Notes: generated from the sequence alone by a model not told the origin. A stretch of DNA of 64,000 nucleotides from Bacteriovorax sp. MedPE-SWde (GCA_001874305.1 MPCU01000002.1:496001-560000), one strand, 5' to 3'. Positions 44,889 through 54,825 are shown, counted from the stretch's first letter. Translations and numbers: made by a program.

Positions 44889-44916
44889 TAATCGGATTTT
44901 TCTAGATACGTTTTTA
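44889..44916 (-). promoter_or_regulatory. Sigma-28-like promoter of the GLUG lipoprotein
   Basis: Minus strand reads TAAA, 16 bp, TCCGATTA. The same -10 (TCCGATTA) occurs before the second chemoreceptor. The -10 edge is 32 bp from the ATG. Confidence 0.6.
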
Positions 44917-44938
44917 AATAGAGCTATATATATGTAGT

Positions 44939-46015
44939 TTAGGGAACTTTTTGCTTATCAATTAGTCTAAGTACTTTATTTCTTAACTTAAGAAAGACTT
45001 CTTCTATCAAGTAATAAGTAATTGCTGATACTAGTAGAGAAATAAGAAAGAAAATTAGCCAGTTTACACTCCAGTGAAACTTTCCATCTAGTCTCTTTAA
45101 AAAACCTAAAATTGGTGTATTCCAAAGATATAGACCATAAGACCATAGAGCAATTTTCTGTACACAACGAAAGAGCCTACCATCACTTCCCCACCCGTAT
45201 GTCCCAACGATCAAAGCTGAATAACCAATTGAGAGTAACGGAAAAGTTAATAAATTTCCTATTCCATGGAGCTTGACTCCAGTAAGTAACATGGTTGGAA
45301 TAGAGACAGCTAAGCCAAGAAATACCAAGGCCTGTTTGAGCCTACTTCCATAGTTCTTCCAGATATCATAAGTTGCTGCCAAGAATAAGCCACACGCTAT
45401 TCCATCCATATGTGTATGGGTAAGAAAGTGAATTGACCTGGCCGCTTCAGAGATTGTTAAATCGACAAAACCATACTCTCTCCAAACTAAGAAACGATAG
45501 AAAACACTAATAAATAAAGGAAGAATCCATAGTTTTCTAAGTCTACCCAAAGGAGTTAAAAATAGGAGTAATGGAAATACAAAATAAAATTGTTCTTCAA
45601 TACTTAAGGACCAAGTGTGATCCATATCAAAGATTCCTGTATAGTTTTGTAAAAATACAAGAAAGCCCCAGTTCCATTGTTTAAAAGGTTGACCAAAAAG
45701 AGGTTTGATATAAACATAAAGAAATAACACAGCAAAGTATAGTGGGACGGTTCTAAACCATCTCTTAGTCCAAAAGAGACCTAGTTCTTTCCACTTAGAC
45801 TTTCCACTCTCCTGTGCTTTAAATGCCTGACGGCCAATAAGAAAGCCCGATAAGACAAAGAAAAGATCAACGCCTGCCCAACCAGAGGACACTAACCACT
45901 TTAAGCTCGTAGGAGTGTCATGGAATGTATGGGATGCATGGAGACACAGCACAAGAACGATAGCTATTGCTCTCAGCCAGTCTAGAGAATATATTCTTTG
46001 TCTAACATTAGTCAT
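44939..46015 (-). CDS. Acyltransferase 3-family membrane protein
   Basis: 358 residues with about ten hydrophobic segments. Starts YSLDWLRAIAIVLVLCLHASHTF and continues AGVDLFFVLSGFLIGR, the conserved N-terminus of the Acyl_transf_3 family (OafA/NodX/WecH type), with a catalytic His in the first helix. Later SLSIEEQFYFVFPLL is typical. It probably acetylates a cell-surface polysaccharide or lipid. No visible ribosome-binding site stronger than TACT-rich sequence. Monocistronic. Confidence 0.9.
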   Translation of the reverse strand: MTNVRQRIYSLDWLRAIAIVLVLCLHASHTFHDTPTSLKWLVSSGWAGVDLFFVLSGFLIGRQAFKAQESGKSKWKELGLFWTKRWFRTVPLYFAVLFLYVYIKPLFGQPFKQWNWGFLVFLQNYTGIFDMDHTWSLSIEEQFYFVFPLLLFLTPLGRLRKLWILPLFISVFYRFLVWREYGFVDLTISEAARSIHFLTHTHMDGIACGLFLAATYDIWKNYGSRLKQALVFLGLAVSIPTMLLTGVKLHGIGNLLTFPLLSIGYSALIVGTYGWGSDGRLFRCVQKIALWSYGLYLWNTPILGFLKRLDGKFHWSVNWLIFFLISLLVSAITYYLIEEVFLKLRNKVLRLIDKQKVP

Positions 46016-46125
46016 TAGTACTTATTTTAATTTGTTGCAGGATGTTTTCATAGTGGGACAATTTAGAGTCACTGCACACAGTCTAAACAATTAATAATGT
46101 ATTAAATATTTTTTTAAATTTAGTA

Positions 46126-46154
46126 TTGACAGCTTTGGTATGAAACTATATTCT
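46126..46154 (+). promoter_or_regulatory. Sigma-70 promoter of tRNA-Val
   Basis: TTGACA, 17 bp, TATTCT, a near-consensus housekeeping promoter with predicted start about 20 bp before the tRNA. Confidence 0.8.
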
Positions 46155-46180
46155 ACCGGAACTTTAAGACAACCAGAAAC

Positions 46181-46256
46181 GGGACATTAGCTCAGCTGGG
46201 AGAGCGCTACCCTTACAAGGTAGATGTCGGCAGTTCGATCCTGTCATGTCCCACCA
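46181..46256 (+). tRNA. tRNA-Val (anticodon UAC)
   Basis: Cloverleaf can be drawn: acceptor GGGACAT pairs with ATGTCCC, D arm with GCTCAGCTGGGAGAGC, anticodon stem CTACC/GGTAG with loop CTTACAA giving anticodon TAC (valine, GUA codons), T arm with GGCAG-TTCGATC-CTGTC, discriminator A and encoded CCA (46254-46256). Preceded by a strong promoter and followed by a terminator, so it is a single-gene unit. Confidence 0.96.
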
Positions 46257-46267
46257 GTTATATAGAA

Positions 46268-46296
46268 AGCCACTTATTAATTTAAGTGGCTTTTTT
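46268..46296 (+). terminator. Terminator of tRNA-Val
   Basis: AGCCACTTA and TAAGTGGCT pair around a 6-nt loop and lead into T6. Confidence 0.93.
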
Positions 46297-46314
46297 ATTT
46301 TTAGGCCTCAAAAT

Positions 46315-46340
46315 AAAAAGACCCTCTACAAGAGAGGGCC
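46315..46340 (-). terminator. Terminator of lon
   Basis: GACCCTCT and AGAGGGCC pair (one G-U) around ACAAG; on the minus strand T5 then ATTTT follows. It lies 35 bp past the lon stop codon. Confidence 0.85.
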
Positions 46341-46374
46341 TTTCAAGATCAAAATATAATACAATTAATACTTT

Positions 46375-48783
46375 CTAGTTTGCGACTTCCATTCCATTCT
46401 CGTTTCCAAGAACTTTTAGTCCTACATGTTGCATGAATTTCTCTGGCTCATTAAGATTAAGAGCAAGTTTTAGAACTTCATCAGCACCTTGAACTGGATG
46501 GATTTCAATTCCGGCCTTAATTTCTGCAGGAATCTCAGGAAGGTCTTTAGAGTTCTTCCATGGGATAATTACAGTTTTAACACCAGCTTGTTTTGCAGCA
46601 AGAAGTTTTTCTTTCAGTCCACCAATTGGAAGAACACGTCCTCTAATTGTTACTTCACCAGTCATTGCAACATTCTGAATTACAGGGATACCTGTGATTG
46701 CAGAAGTTAATGCAGTAACCATTGTAATACCTGCAGACGGTCCATCTTTTGGAGTCGCGCCTTCTGGAGCATGGATATGAATATCATTCTTGTTAAACCA
46801 TTCGTGGTCAATTCCTAGTTGTCCTGATACTGATTTCACATAGCTTAAAGCAGCTTGTGCTGATTCAGTCATTACCTCACCTAGCTTACCAGTTGTTTGG
46901 ATTTTTCCATTTCCTGGAGTTGTTACAACTTCAATATGAAGTAACTCACCACCTACTGAAGTCCAAGCAAGACCATTTACAAGACCAACTTGTGGAGTTT
47001 CCTCAATACCAGTTCCCTCAAATTTCTTAGGACCTAAGTACTTAGTAAGTTGCTTAGCTGTTACATTAAACTTCTTACCTTTTTCCACATCTTTAGTTAC
47101 AACTTCTGTTGCAATTTTTCTTGTTACTGTATGCATAAGTCTTTCACACTCACGTACACCAGCTTCTTTAGTATAACCTCTAATAAGATCAAGCATTACA
47201 GTATCAGACATATTTACAGTCCAATCAGTAAGTCCATTATTCTTAGATGCTCTTGGTAGAAGATATTCTTTACCAATTTGAAGTTTTTCTACTGGAGTGT
47301 AACCAGAAACATTAATGATTTCCATTCTGTCTCTTAGTGGTCCAGGAATACGTCCAAGATCATTTGCCGTCATGATAAACATAACTTTTGAAAGGTCATA
47401 CTCAACTTCAATATAGTGATCACCAAAGTTCTTATTTTGTTCTGGATCAAGAACCTCTAACATTGCTGAAGAAGGATCTCCTCTTTGATCAGAACTCATT
47501 TTATCAATTTCATCTAGAAGAATTACAGGGTTACTTGTTCCTGCTTTTTTAAGAGCATTAACAATCTTACCTGGCATCGCACCAACATAAGTTCTTCTGT
47601 GTCCTCTAATTTCAGATTCGTCTTTTACACCACCAAGAGATATTCTATAGAACTCTCTACCCAGTGATTCTGCAAGTGATTTTGCAATCGATGTTTTACC
47701 AACACCTGGAGGACCTGCTAGACATAGAATTGTTCCCTTACCTTCTGAACCAACAAGTGATCTTACAGCAAGATATTCTACAATTCTTTCTTTAACGTCT
47801 TTCATACCATAGTGATGATCATCAAGGATCTCACGAGCACGAGAAACACTATTATTATCTTCAGTGTACTCAAACCATGGAAGAGTTAGCATCCAGTCAA
47901 TGTAATTTCTTACTACTGTTGCTTCTGCAGACATTGGAGACATTGACTTAAGCTTCTTAATTTCTTTAGCAACTTTAGTAACGGCCTCTTCTGGCATCTT
48001 CTTAGCAGCTAGCTTTTCTTCCATCTCTTGGATTTCAGATTTTTCATCTTTTTGTCCAAGCTCTTTTTGAATCGCATTCATCTGCTCGTTTAAGTAATAT
48101 TCTTTTTGTGATTTCTCCATCTGAGACTTAACGCGAGTTCTAATTCTTCTCTCTACGTTAATGATTTCGATTTCACCTTGCATTTTCTCTAATAGAAGTT
48201 GAAGTCTTTTTTCAACGTCAACTGCTTCAAGGATTTCTTGCTTCTCAGGAATCTTCATTGATAAATGTGCAACGATGATATCCGCAAGTCTTGAAGGATC
48301 AGTAATAGATGAAATACTCATAAGTAGTTCCGGTGGAATTCTCTTATTCAATTTCACATACTGTTCAAAAACATTCTTAATGCTTCTGATTGTTGCTTCG
48401 ATTGTTACTGCATCAACAGCACCTTGAGCACATTTTTCAACGTTCGCCCAATAACCTTCAGCTCTAGAATCAAATTCATTGATTGTTGCTCTATACTTAC
48501 CTTCAATTAATACTTTTACAGTATTATCCGGTAGTCTAAGCATTTGAATGATGTTTACAACAGTTCCAACGTTATAAACGTCTTCACTATCAGGGTTTAA
48601 GATGCTGGCATCTTTTTGTGTGACTAAGAATAGTTCATTTCCATTCTTTTGAGCTTCTTCCAAAGCGTGGATTGATTTCTCTCTTCCTACGAATAAAGGC
48701 ACAACCATGTGAGGAAAGATGATCATGTCTCTCAGCGGTAGAAGAGGGAGTTTTTTTGCTTCCGCAGACCCTTTGTCTGACAT
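46375..48783 (-). CDS. lon: ATP-dependent protease Lon
   Basis: 802 residues, the normal length. N-terminal substrate domain LPLLPLRDMIIFPHMVVPLFVGR, Walker A GPPGVGKTS near residue 356, Walker B DEIDKM, and the Ser-Lys dyad with Ser in DGPSAGITM and Lys in LKEKLLAAKQAGVKTVI. Degrades unfolded and regulatory proteins in the cytoplasm. AGGAGG precedes the start. Upstream 250 bp (48784-49033) hold its promoter; no heat-shock element is obvious there. Confidence 0.97.
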   Translation of the reverse strand: MSDKGSAEAKKLPLLPLRDMIIFPHMVVPLFVGREKSIHALEEAQKNGNELFLVTQKDASILNPDSEDVYNVGTVVNIIQMLRLPDNTVKVLIEGKYRATINEFDSRAEGYWANVEKCAQGAVDAVTIEATIRSIKNVFEQYVKLNKRIPPELLMSISSITDPSRLADIIVAHLSMKIPEKQEILEAVDVEKRLQLLLEKMQGEIEIINVERRIRTRVKSQMEKSQKEYYLNEQMNAIQKELGQKDEKSEIQEMEEKLAAKKMPEEAVTKVAKEIKKLKSMSPMSAEATVVRNYIDWMLTLPWFEYTEDNNSVSRAREILDDHHYGMKDVKERIVEYLAVRSLVGSEGKGTILCLAGPPGVGKTSIAKSLAESLGREFYRISLGGVKDESEIRGHRRTYVGAMPGKIVNALKKAGTSNPVILLDEIDKMSSDQRGDPSSAMLEVLDPEQNKNFGDHYIEVEYDLSKVMFIMTANDLGRIPGPLRDRMEIINVSGYTPVEKLQIGKEYLLPRASKNNGLTDWTVNMSDTVMLDLIRGYTKEAGVRECERLMHTVTRKIATEVVTKDVEKGKKFNVTAKQLTKYLGPKKFEGTGIEETPQVGLVNGLAWTSVGGELLHIEVVTTPGNGKIQTTGKLGEVMTESAQAALSYVKSVSGQLGIDHEWFNKNDIHIHAPEGATPKDGPSAGITMVTALTSAITGIPVIQNVAMTGEVTIRGRVLPIGGLKEKLLAAKQAGVKTVIIPWKNSKDLPEIPAEIKAGIEIHPVQGADEVLKLALNLNEPEKFMQHVGLKVLGNENGMEVAN

Positions 48784-49033
48784 AGTACCTCCTGCACTAT
48801 TTTTTTGATCTTGATCCGTTATAAATTAGACATCATGTCGCGTTTGTAACGGCCTTTCTAATATTGTACTTGCTAGTCTGCGTTCGTGTCCAAAAAAAAA
48901 TTTGCCCGGTAAGCGTTTCCTAGGCCCTCTATCACTCGAATATGCTCTGTAATTTTAGACAGTTAGATGGTTATTTTTAAGGTCAATATGTTATTTTCTT
49001 ACGGCCTCTTACAGCAAATTAGTGAAATGCTAT

Positions 49034-49990
49034 TTAGAGAATATACGAGAATGGGTCCAAACTGTCCTTATACTTCTCCAAAATTCGACCAGAGAGATCA
49101 TAGAAATAACCCGAATAGGATTTCTTAGAAAAGCCTTCATTGATAAGAACCACTGCAAGGTTATGAGAGATATTAAATGTTTGGCTCAGTGGGGTTAACT
49201 TCCCTACTTCAGTCATTGGAAAACCAGTTCCATCAACATCTACATGATGATATCTCACAATTTTTGTAACATCATCTGGGACTTCATTTATTTTTGAAAG
49301 GATTTGATATTCACTTTCAGAATGTTTTGTATACTCTTCAAACAGTTTCTTTTCTTCATCAGAAGCATTCTCATCTAGTTTAGTCTTTATAAAGTTTATA
49401 TCACTTGTCTTAAAGTCATGTAAGAATGCCGCCATAGAAAGTTTATTTCTTGTAGCTTCATTATTCCAAGGTGATTTTTGAATCGCAAATATAGCGAGGT
49501 AATTTATCATTAATGCTTTCTGTAAAAAGAAGTCACCACGACCACAAATATCCCCTAAGATAGTTTTTAAAGAAGGTATTTTTTCAAATGAATAAAGCGT
49601 TGACTCCATCGCATCTTCTACCAATTCTAAAGTTGTATCATTAATACCAAGTAGTGATGCCGAGGCACGTATCATTGCAATAGAATTAAGTTCATTATCA
49701 AATCTTTGTACTCTGTTTATCCATTGCTTTTCAGAAAGTCTCTCTTTCATTATTTCTACTTTCTTCTCAATTCGCTTTTTTACAACAATAGGATAATCAT
49801 CAACATGAACAAGAACTTTTACTTCTTGTTTATCCTGATACTTCTTAATCATTTTGAGATTAATTAGATTCCCTTCCTGGCTTATGACTAATCTCTTTCC
49901 ACTTGGAAGTACAAGATATATATTACAAGGACTCTCTACTAGGTCCTCTAGGGCAGTAAGGTTTAATTCTCTATATTCCGATAGGTCCAT
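49034..49990 (-). CDS. Divergent HD-GYP-like protein
   Basis: 318 residues. N-terminal part of about 105 residues of unknown type, then an HD-type helical domain: FLHDF (His-Asp), later HSESEYQIL, and HHVDVDGTGFP, which corresponds to HHExxDGxGYP of HD-GYP phosphodiesterases. The usual first His and the GK after HD are altered, so hydrolysis of cyclic-di-GMP is uncertain; it may sense it instead. A CCGATTA -10-like element (50012-50019) lies upstream but without a good -35. Divergent from the solute-binding protein gene. Confidence 0.8.
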   Translation of the reverse strand: MDLSEYRELNLTALEDLVESPCNIYLVLPSGKRLVISQEGNLINLKMIKKYQDKQEVKVLVHVDDYPIVVKKRIEKKVEIMKERLSEKQWINRVQRFDNELNSIAMIRASASLLGINDTTLELVEDAMESTLYSFEKIPSLKTILGDICGRGDFFLQKALMINYLAIFAIQKSPWNNEATRNKLSMAAFLHDFKTSDINFIKTKLDENASDEEKKLFEEYTKHSESEYQILSKINEVPDDVTKIVRYHHVDVDGTGFPMTEVGKLTPLSQTFNISHNLAVVLINEGFSKKSYSGYFYDLSGRILEKYKDSLDPFSYIL

Positions 49991-50057
49991 ACGTTGTCTC
50001 TCTTTGATTTCTAATCGGTTAAACGAGAATAATCTAAATAAAATACTTTGGGGTATT

Positions 50058-50807
50058 ATGAAATTTAAAAGTCTTTGGATTCTTCTAATAACACTAACAA
50101 CTTTTAGTACTAGTGCTGAGAAATATGAATCAATTAAACTCGGATACTTTCAGCTACCTCCGTTTGCATATTCAGATAAAACTGGAGCACATAAAGGCAT
50201 AGCAATCGACTACATTAAAAGTATATTTAAAAAGAGATCTATTAATGTAACCTTTAAGCATTACCCATTTCATCGATTACTTATAGAACTCAAAAAAAAT
50301 AGAATTGATGGTGCAGTCCTATTAGGTAAGAATGATGAGCGCTCTAAAATTTTCAAATACCCAAAAGGTCCCTATATTAGCGATAGACCTGGATTAGTAT
50401 TTAGAAAAGGACGCTCTCCTAAAAAGCTAGAAGCACCCAAGGACTTGTCCGGATACTTAATAGGAATTCCAGAAAAGGCGTATATCTCACCTTTCATCGC
50501 CAAAAATAAAGAGAGCTTAAAACTTAATGGTATCCCATCTGGAATCGAACATCTCAAACCAATGATGTACTCCTTATCTAAAAGCCGAGGAATTGATTCG
50601 CTCTACTTACCTACGATGAGTACACTCATGTCGACAGGAAAGGATCTCGGGATAAGTAATAAACTAACCTATCTCTATACTCCAGAAAAGGCACAGAACT
50701 TTTACACAGTCTTTAAAATGAAAATAGATAAGGATATATTAAAGGCCTATAATGAAGAGAATACTAACTTCATCTCGGCAAAAAAATTAAGTGAGATTTT
50801 GAAATAA
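50058..50807 (+). CDS. Periplasmic solute-binding-like protein (SBP family 3)
   Basis: About 249 residues from the ATG at 50058, chosen because a signal peptide (MKFKSLWILLITLTTFSTSA) begins there and GGGG lies upstream; the longer frame would overlap the HD-GYP gene. Features of SBP_bac_3 proteins: LGYFQLPPFAYSD, GIAIDYIKSIF, KNRIDGAVLLGKNDERSK. No transporter genes are adjacent, so it may be a stand-alone sensor or scavenger of amino-acid-like ligands. Confidence 0.82.
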   Translation: MKFKSLWILLITLTTFSTSAEKYESIKLGYFQLPPFAYSDKTGAHKGIAIDYIKSIFKKRSINVTFKHYPFHRLLIELKKNRIDGAVLLGKNDERSKIFKYPKGPYISDRPGLVFRKGRSPKKLEAPKDLSGYLIGIPEKAYISPFIAKNKESLKLNGIPSGIEHLKPMMYSLSKSRGIDSLYLPTMSTLMSTGKDLGISNKLTYLYTPEKAQNFYTVFKMKIDKDILKAYNEENTNFISAKKLSEILK

Positions 50808-50828
50808 AAAAACCCCAGTTTCCTGGGG
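50806..50828. terminator. Shared terminator between solute-binding protein and barrel genes
   Basis: CCCCAG and CTGGGG pair around TTTC. On the minus strand T7 follows; on the plus strand GCCTTT follows. Serves both convergent genes. Confidence 0.85.
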
Positions 50829-50860
50829 CCTTTCGATATAATAAATGAATTTTTTATTTT

Positions 50861-52186
50861 CTAGAAGTTAGCAATTAGTCTTGCGTAACCTGATACTCTT
50901 TCTAGGTCTTGCTTTGTTTCTGCACCAAAAGCACCTTGTAAAGCATATGTTCTTGGAATTTCTTTTTTCATATATCCAAAAATTAACTTGATATTGTCAT
51001 CAAACTTAGAAACTACATATAGGTGATGTCCTTTTGAACCTTCTCCACCATAGAAGCTAATGATATTTCTAGTATTATCTGTTTGAAGTAAGTAATCATC
51101 AATCTTGATATACTCAGCACCAAATTTCCACTTAGAGTTTAAATTATATCCAATATTTGCAAGAATAACTTTTCCATCTTTCTTTACCTTATTAGTATCA
51201 GAACCATAGAACCCCATAGTTGCAGCAAGACCACCTTCTGTTTCTTGATCTATTGTCTTATAAGTTAAAGAAAAATCTAGACCTGTTTTAGCAATCCCTG
51301 TTAAACCTGCATAAAGAACTAAGTTCTTCTGAGTAAGTTCAACGTTCCCGTTTACAGCTGTAGTTGTACCATTAGTAACTGTCGCAGAATCAATTACAAA
51401 TTTATCAATTACAAGATATTGAGCAATTAAGTTCATTGAGTTATACCACTTTGTAGCATTCCCTTCATAATCAACCATAAAAGAAAAGATATCCTGAGTT
51501 GGAGAAATTTTTCCATTATCATCATCTTTTGAATCAAAGTCAGTTGAACCTGTTGTAGAATCTACAAATTGAGTTGGAGTATATACAAATCTTGTACTTA
51601 ATCTACCATTACCTAGCTTCATTCCGTGAGTAAGGGCCATACCATCTAAGTAATTTCCATATGCAAGCATTGGATAAGCACCTGCTCTAGCAGTTCCTTC
51701 AACTTCATGGTAACCAGGGCCATCAACAGTTGGAAGTCTACCAATTGAAAGAGTTAAACTCTTAGTGAAGTTATAGTTAATGAATGCTCTTGTTAAGAAA
51801 AGCTTAGACCCATCTCTGTCTCTACCACCTGAACCAGAATCAGAAACAACAGAAGTTCCTTTTCTTGTAGTGAAATCGTTCCAGTTTTTTGAAACTGCAA
51901 ATCTACCGTAAAATGATAATCTATCAGTTGGCTTTGCTTCAATATTCATTCTGAAGTAAGAAGCAAATCTCTTCTTATTAGCATTATTTGCTGATGTACT
52001 ACTCTTATTATCAACAGTCTGATAGTAATCAAGTCTATTCTCTAGATCACCAGAAAAAGAAAAGATATTAAGGTCACGAGATAGTTCTAGATCTTCAATT
52101 CTTGACTCTAGCTCAGAGTTTGTTGCACCCATTGCTGAAGCAACAAGTGATGTAGCGATTACCGCTTTTGATATTTTGTTAAACAT
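50861..52186 (-). CDS. Outer-membrane protein, DUF3373-like
   Basis: 441 residues with signal peptide (1-20, ending MGA), a short coiled-coil (NSELESRIEDLELSRD), then FSGDLENRLDYYQ and RFASYFRMNIEAKPTDRLSFYGRFAVSKNW, the N-terminal pattern of the DUF3373 family. Alternating strands continue to a final ARLIANF. Probably a porin with a periplasmic stalk. Substrate unknown. Follows the small secreted gene by 19 bp, so may share its transcript. Confidence 0.75.
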   Translation of the reverse strand: MFNKISKAVIATSLVASAMGATNSELESRIEDLELSRDLNIFSFSGDLENRLDYYQTVDNKSSTSANNANKKRFASYFRMNIEAKPTDRLSFYGRFAVSKNWNDFTTRKGTSVVSDSGSGGRDRDGSKLFLTRAFINYNFTKSLTLSIGRLPTVDGPGYHEVEGTARAGAYPMLAYGNYLDGMALTHGMKLGNGRLSTRFVYTPTQFVDSTTGSTDFDSKDDDNGKISPTQDIFSFMVDYEGNATKWYNSMNLIAQYLVIDKFVIDSATVTNGTTTAVNGNVELTQKNLVLYAGLTGIAKTGLDFSLTYKTIDQETEGGLAATMGFYGSDTNKVKKDGKVILANIGYNLNSKWKFGAEYIKIDDYLLQTDNTRNIISFYGGEGSKGHHLYVVSKFDDNIKLIFGYMKKEIPRTYALQGAFGAETKQDLERVSGYARLIANF

Positions 52187-52205
52187 TATTTTCTCCTAAA
52201 AAAAA

Positions 52206-52463
52206 TTAACCACCGATTGATGATGAAGCATCTTTACACTGAAGTGTACAGTCACCTATTTCAATTGTTGCACCTGAACAAGTCTTAAACTTGATAACGT
52301 TTCCAGATCTCCCTGGAGTAGCAAGAGCTTTAGCACCAGCATCGTCTTTCTTGCATTGTGTTTTTACGGCATTGATGAAATCATCTTTCGCTCCAGCCTG
52401 AACCCCTGTCGAAACAAGAGTAAGAGCGAAGATTGCTAAGACACTCAATCGTCTCATTTGCAC
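52206..52463 (-). CDS. Small secreted Cys-containing protein, 85 aa
   Basis: Signal peptide (1-23, ending VQA). The mature part is about 62 residues with four Cys (CKKDD, TCSGAT, DCTLQC), so two disulfides are likely in the periplasm. No family recognised. AGGGAG lies before the ATG. It stands directly upstream of the DUF3373-like gene and downstream of a chemoreceptor terminator, so it begins its own transcript. Confidence 0.7.
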   Translation of the reverse strand: MQMRRLSVLAIFALTLVSTGVQAGAKDDFINAVKTQCKKDDAGAKALATPGRSGNVIKFKTCSGATIEIGDCTLQCKDASSSIGG

Positions 52464-52525
52464 TCTCCCTATGTGAGTTTATAAAGTTTTAAAGATTATT
52501 TCAGATGATTTTGGTCTGTGCAAAC

Positions 52526-52552
52526 AAAAAAAACCCGACATTTAGTATCGGG
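52526..52552 (-). terminator. Terminator of the second chemoreceptor
   Basis: CCCGACA and TATCGGG pair (one G-U) around TTTAG; on the minus strand T8 follows. Confidence 0.85.
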
Positions 52553-52581
52553 CTTTCTGTTTTCATTATTTTTATTTGGTC

Positions 52582-54768
52582 TTATATCTCTTCAAATCTT
52601 GGATCATCTGCATCAGGAATTTCAGCACCGACTACAGATTGAAGGTTCTCTTTAGATTCAACTGGCTTTGCCTCTACCGGAGCTTGCTTCTTAACAGGCA
52701 GGTCAATAACATTATTTTCTTCTTTTACTTTCACAGTTTTTCTTTCTTTGAGACCTGCTGTTGGTTTACCACCGACGACTTCATTTTCTAACGTCTCAAT
52801 TACTTCTTTTAAATATTCAGTTTCTTTATCTAATTGTTCTGAACACTTTAGAGTTTGAAATGCGATATTAGAGTTTTCATTTGTAAGATCTTGTAATTGG
52901 TTCATGGCCATAGAGATATTAGATACCCCAGACTCTTGTTCTTTAGTCGCTGTTGAAATCTCATTGGACATATTACTTACGACCTTAACCCCATCAACAA
53001 TTTCTTCAAGCGCCTTATCACATTGAACTGTAATCTCAATTCCTTGTTCAATCTTATCTTTAGAAGTCACCATGATTTTTTCAATGGCAGTTTGGTTATC
53101 GGCAACGATAGTTTCTACACGAGAAATTGATTCTCCTAGAATACCACTGATTTCCTCCGCGGCCTTTCCAGACATTTGTGCGAGATTACCAACTTCTTCA
53201 GCAACAACAGCGAAGCCTTTTCCATGTTCACCTGCTCTCGCGGCTTCAACAGAAGCGTTAAAAGAAAGTAGCTTTGTCTGGAAAACAATATCGTTAATGA
53301 CTTTAGTCTTTTCAGAAATTTCATTTATTACGCTGACGATTTCATTAATTTTCTGATTACCTTCAGCAGTAGTTGTTAGGATATTTTCATTTGAATCTTT
53401 AATACCATTCATAGAGTCCACAACTTTCGCAACAATCTGCTTACCAGTATTGGCACTCTTTTCACTCTTTGATGAAATTTCAACAGAGCTTCCGGCATTT
53501 TGAGCACTCATCTTTACCATTTGAGAAACTTCGTCAAGCGTAGATGCCGTTTCCTGAATTGCAGATGCCTGAGAAGTAGACATTTCATTTACCTTTCCTG
53601 ACATTTCATTTAATTGACTTACAAATTCAAAAGTTCTACCGGCACTTGCCCTTAATCCTTCAATAACTTCAATTAACTGAGCATAAAGTCTTGAGACAAT
53701 AAATATAGATACAAAACAACAAACAATAAATGCTACCGCCAAAGTTATATAGAATACTTTTTGAAGAGCAATGATTTCACTAAAGGCGTCACTTGGATGC
53801 ATATCAACAACAAGGCTCCAACCTATCTTATCCAAGAACCTACGGTTCTTTATTGGTCCATAGGCATAGATATCTTTTTCGTCTAGGCCGTTAATGTTGT
53901 CAGAAACTTTCGTTCCTCTCTTTCCAGCCTTAAGTTCAGTAATTACTGGATTATTGCTATTGAATAAATCTTTTTTAAGATTAAATCCCCCAAAATCATG
54001 AATTATTTTTGATTCAGTTCCAAGAGAAGTTCTACCTAGAAAGGAGATTGGCTTCCCTTCTTTATTTATAAGCTCAATTTCAGCTGATTCCATTCCATTA
54101 CTTGCAAGAACTTTATAAAGTCCTTTCATTTCATTCTCAACCCACCTCATATTTGAGAAGGTACCAAGAACAGCAATAGGATCACCGTATTCATCTTCAA
54201 TAAGAGTTCCAAACATCTGTCCCATACGGTCACTACCGTACATTTTCTTCGCAACAGTATCTAGTTGAACCCTACCAACATACGCTCCAAAGATTTTCTT
54301 TTTGAAATCTTCTACATACTTACCATTCTTCGTATTTTTAAACCAAGTTTCATTATTAAAATCGACAGTCTTTAGAAAGTCAGTTTTAAGCTTCTTTCCT
54401 CCAGAATCAATTGAACTTGAAGCAACTAATTTACCTTCAAGGCTAACTAGAACAAGATAATCAAGATCTGGAAATAGTGTGATCAACTCATTTAGAATAA
54501 AGTTCGCACCTTCAACATTTTTAAGTTCTTTAAGATCTTTGTTTCGAGCGAACGCTTGGATATTATTATATTGAGCATAGAAGAGTTGAGATATAGTTGA
54601 TGAAAGATTGTCGTAGTATAAGCTAAAACTATCAATTTTCCCCTGTCTCTGATCTCTAATACCTTTTTCAAACTGTACAAAGACTACAGCAGTTAAAAGT
54701 AGAACCATCCCAATTGAAATGAAGTAGAGTTTCGTTTTAAGTTTAAAATTAAGCTTTGCTTTAGACAT
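52582..54768 (-). CDS. Methyl-accepting chemotaxis protein (second receptor)
   Basis: 728 residues. First transmembrane helix about 14-30, periplasmic Cache-type sensor about 35-330 (with [18 protein letters not shown] and [21 protein letters not shown]), second helix about 338-362, then signalling domain with [25 protein letters not shown]. After about residue 660 an acidic/Lys linker replaces a methylation tail; no CheR-docking pentapeptide. A sigma-28-like promoter precedes it and a terminator follows, so it is monocistronic. Ligand unknown. Confidence 0.93.
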   Translation of the reverse strand: MSKAKLNFKLKTKLYFISIGMVLLLTAVVFVQFEKGIRDQRQGKIDSFSLYYDNLSSTISQLFYAQYNNIQAFARNKDLKELKNVEGANFILNELITLFPDLDYLVLVSLEGKLVASSSIDSGGKKLKTDFLKTVDFNNETWFKNTKNGKYVEDFKKKIFGAYVGRVQLDTVAKKMYGSDRMGQMFGTLIEDEYGDPIAVLGTFSNMRWVENEMKGLYKVLASNGMESAEIELINKEGKPISFLGRTSLGTESKIIHDFGGFNLKKDLFNSNNPVITELKAGKRGTKVSDNINGLDEKDIYAYGPIKNRRFLDKIGWSLVVDMHPSDAFSEIIALQKVFYITLAVAFIVCCFVSIFIVSRLYAQLIEVIEGLRASAGRTFEFVSQLNEMSGKVNEMSTSQASAIQETASTLDEVSQMVKMSAQNAGSSVEISSKSEKSANTGKQIVAKVVDSMNGIKDSNENILTTTAEGNQKINEIVSVINEISEKTKVINDIVFQTKLLSFNASVEAARAGEHGKGFAVVAEEVGNLAQMSGKAAEEISGILGESISRVETIVADNQTAIEKIMVTSKDKIEQGIEITVQCDKALEEIVDGVKVVSNMSNEISTATKEQESGVSNISMAMNQLQDLTNENSNIAFQTLKCSEQLDKETEYLKEVIETLENEVVGGKPTAGLKERKTVKVKEENNVIDLPVKKQAPVEAKPVESKENLQSVVGAEIPDADDPRFEEI

Positions 54769-54798
54769 TCGTCTCTCCTAAATATTTTCTCAAAAGAC

Positions 54799-54825
54799 TA
54801 ATCGGACTCTCATTAATTAATTTTA
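54799..54825 (-). promoter_or_regulatory. Sigma-28-like promoter of the second chemoreceptor
   Basis: Minus strand reads TAAA, 15 bp, TCCGATTA, the best match of the set. The -10 edge is 31 bp from the ATG. Confidence 0.65.
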
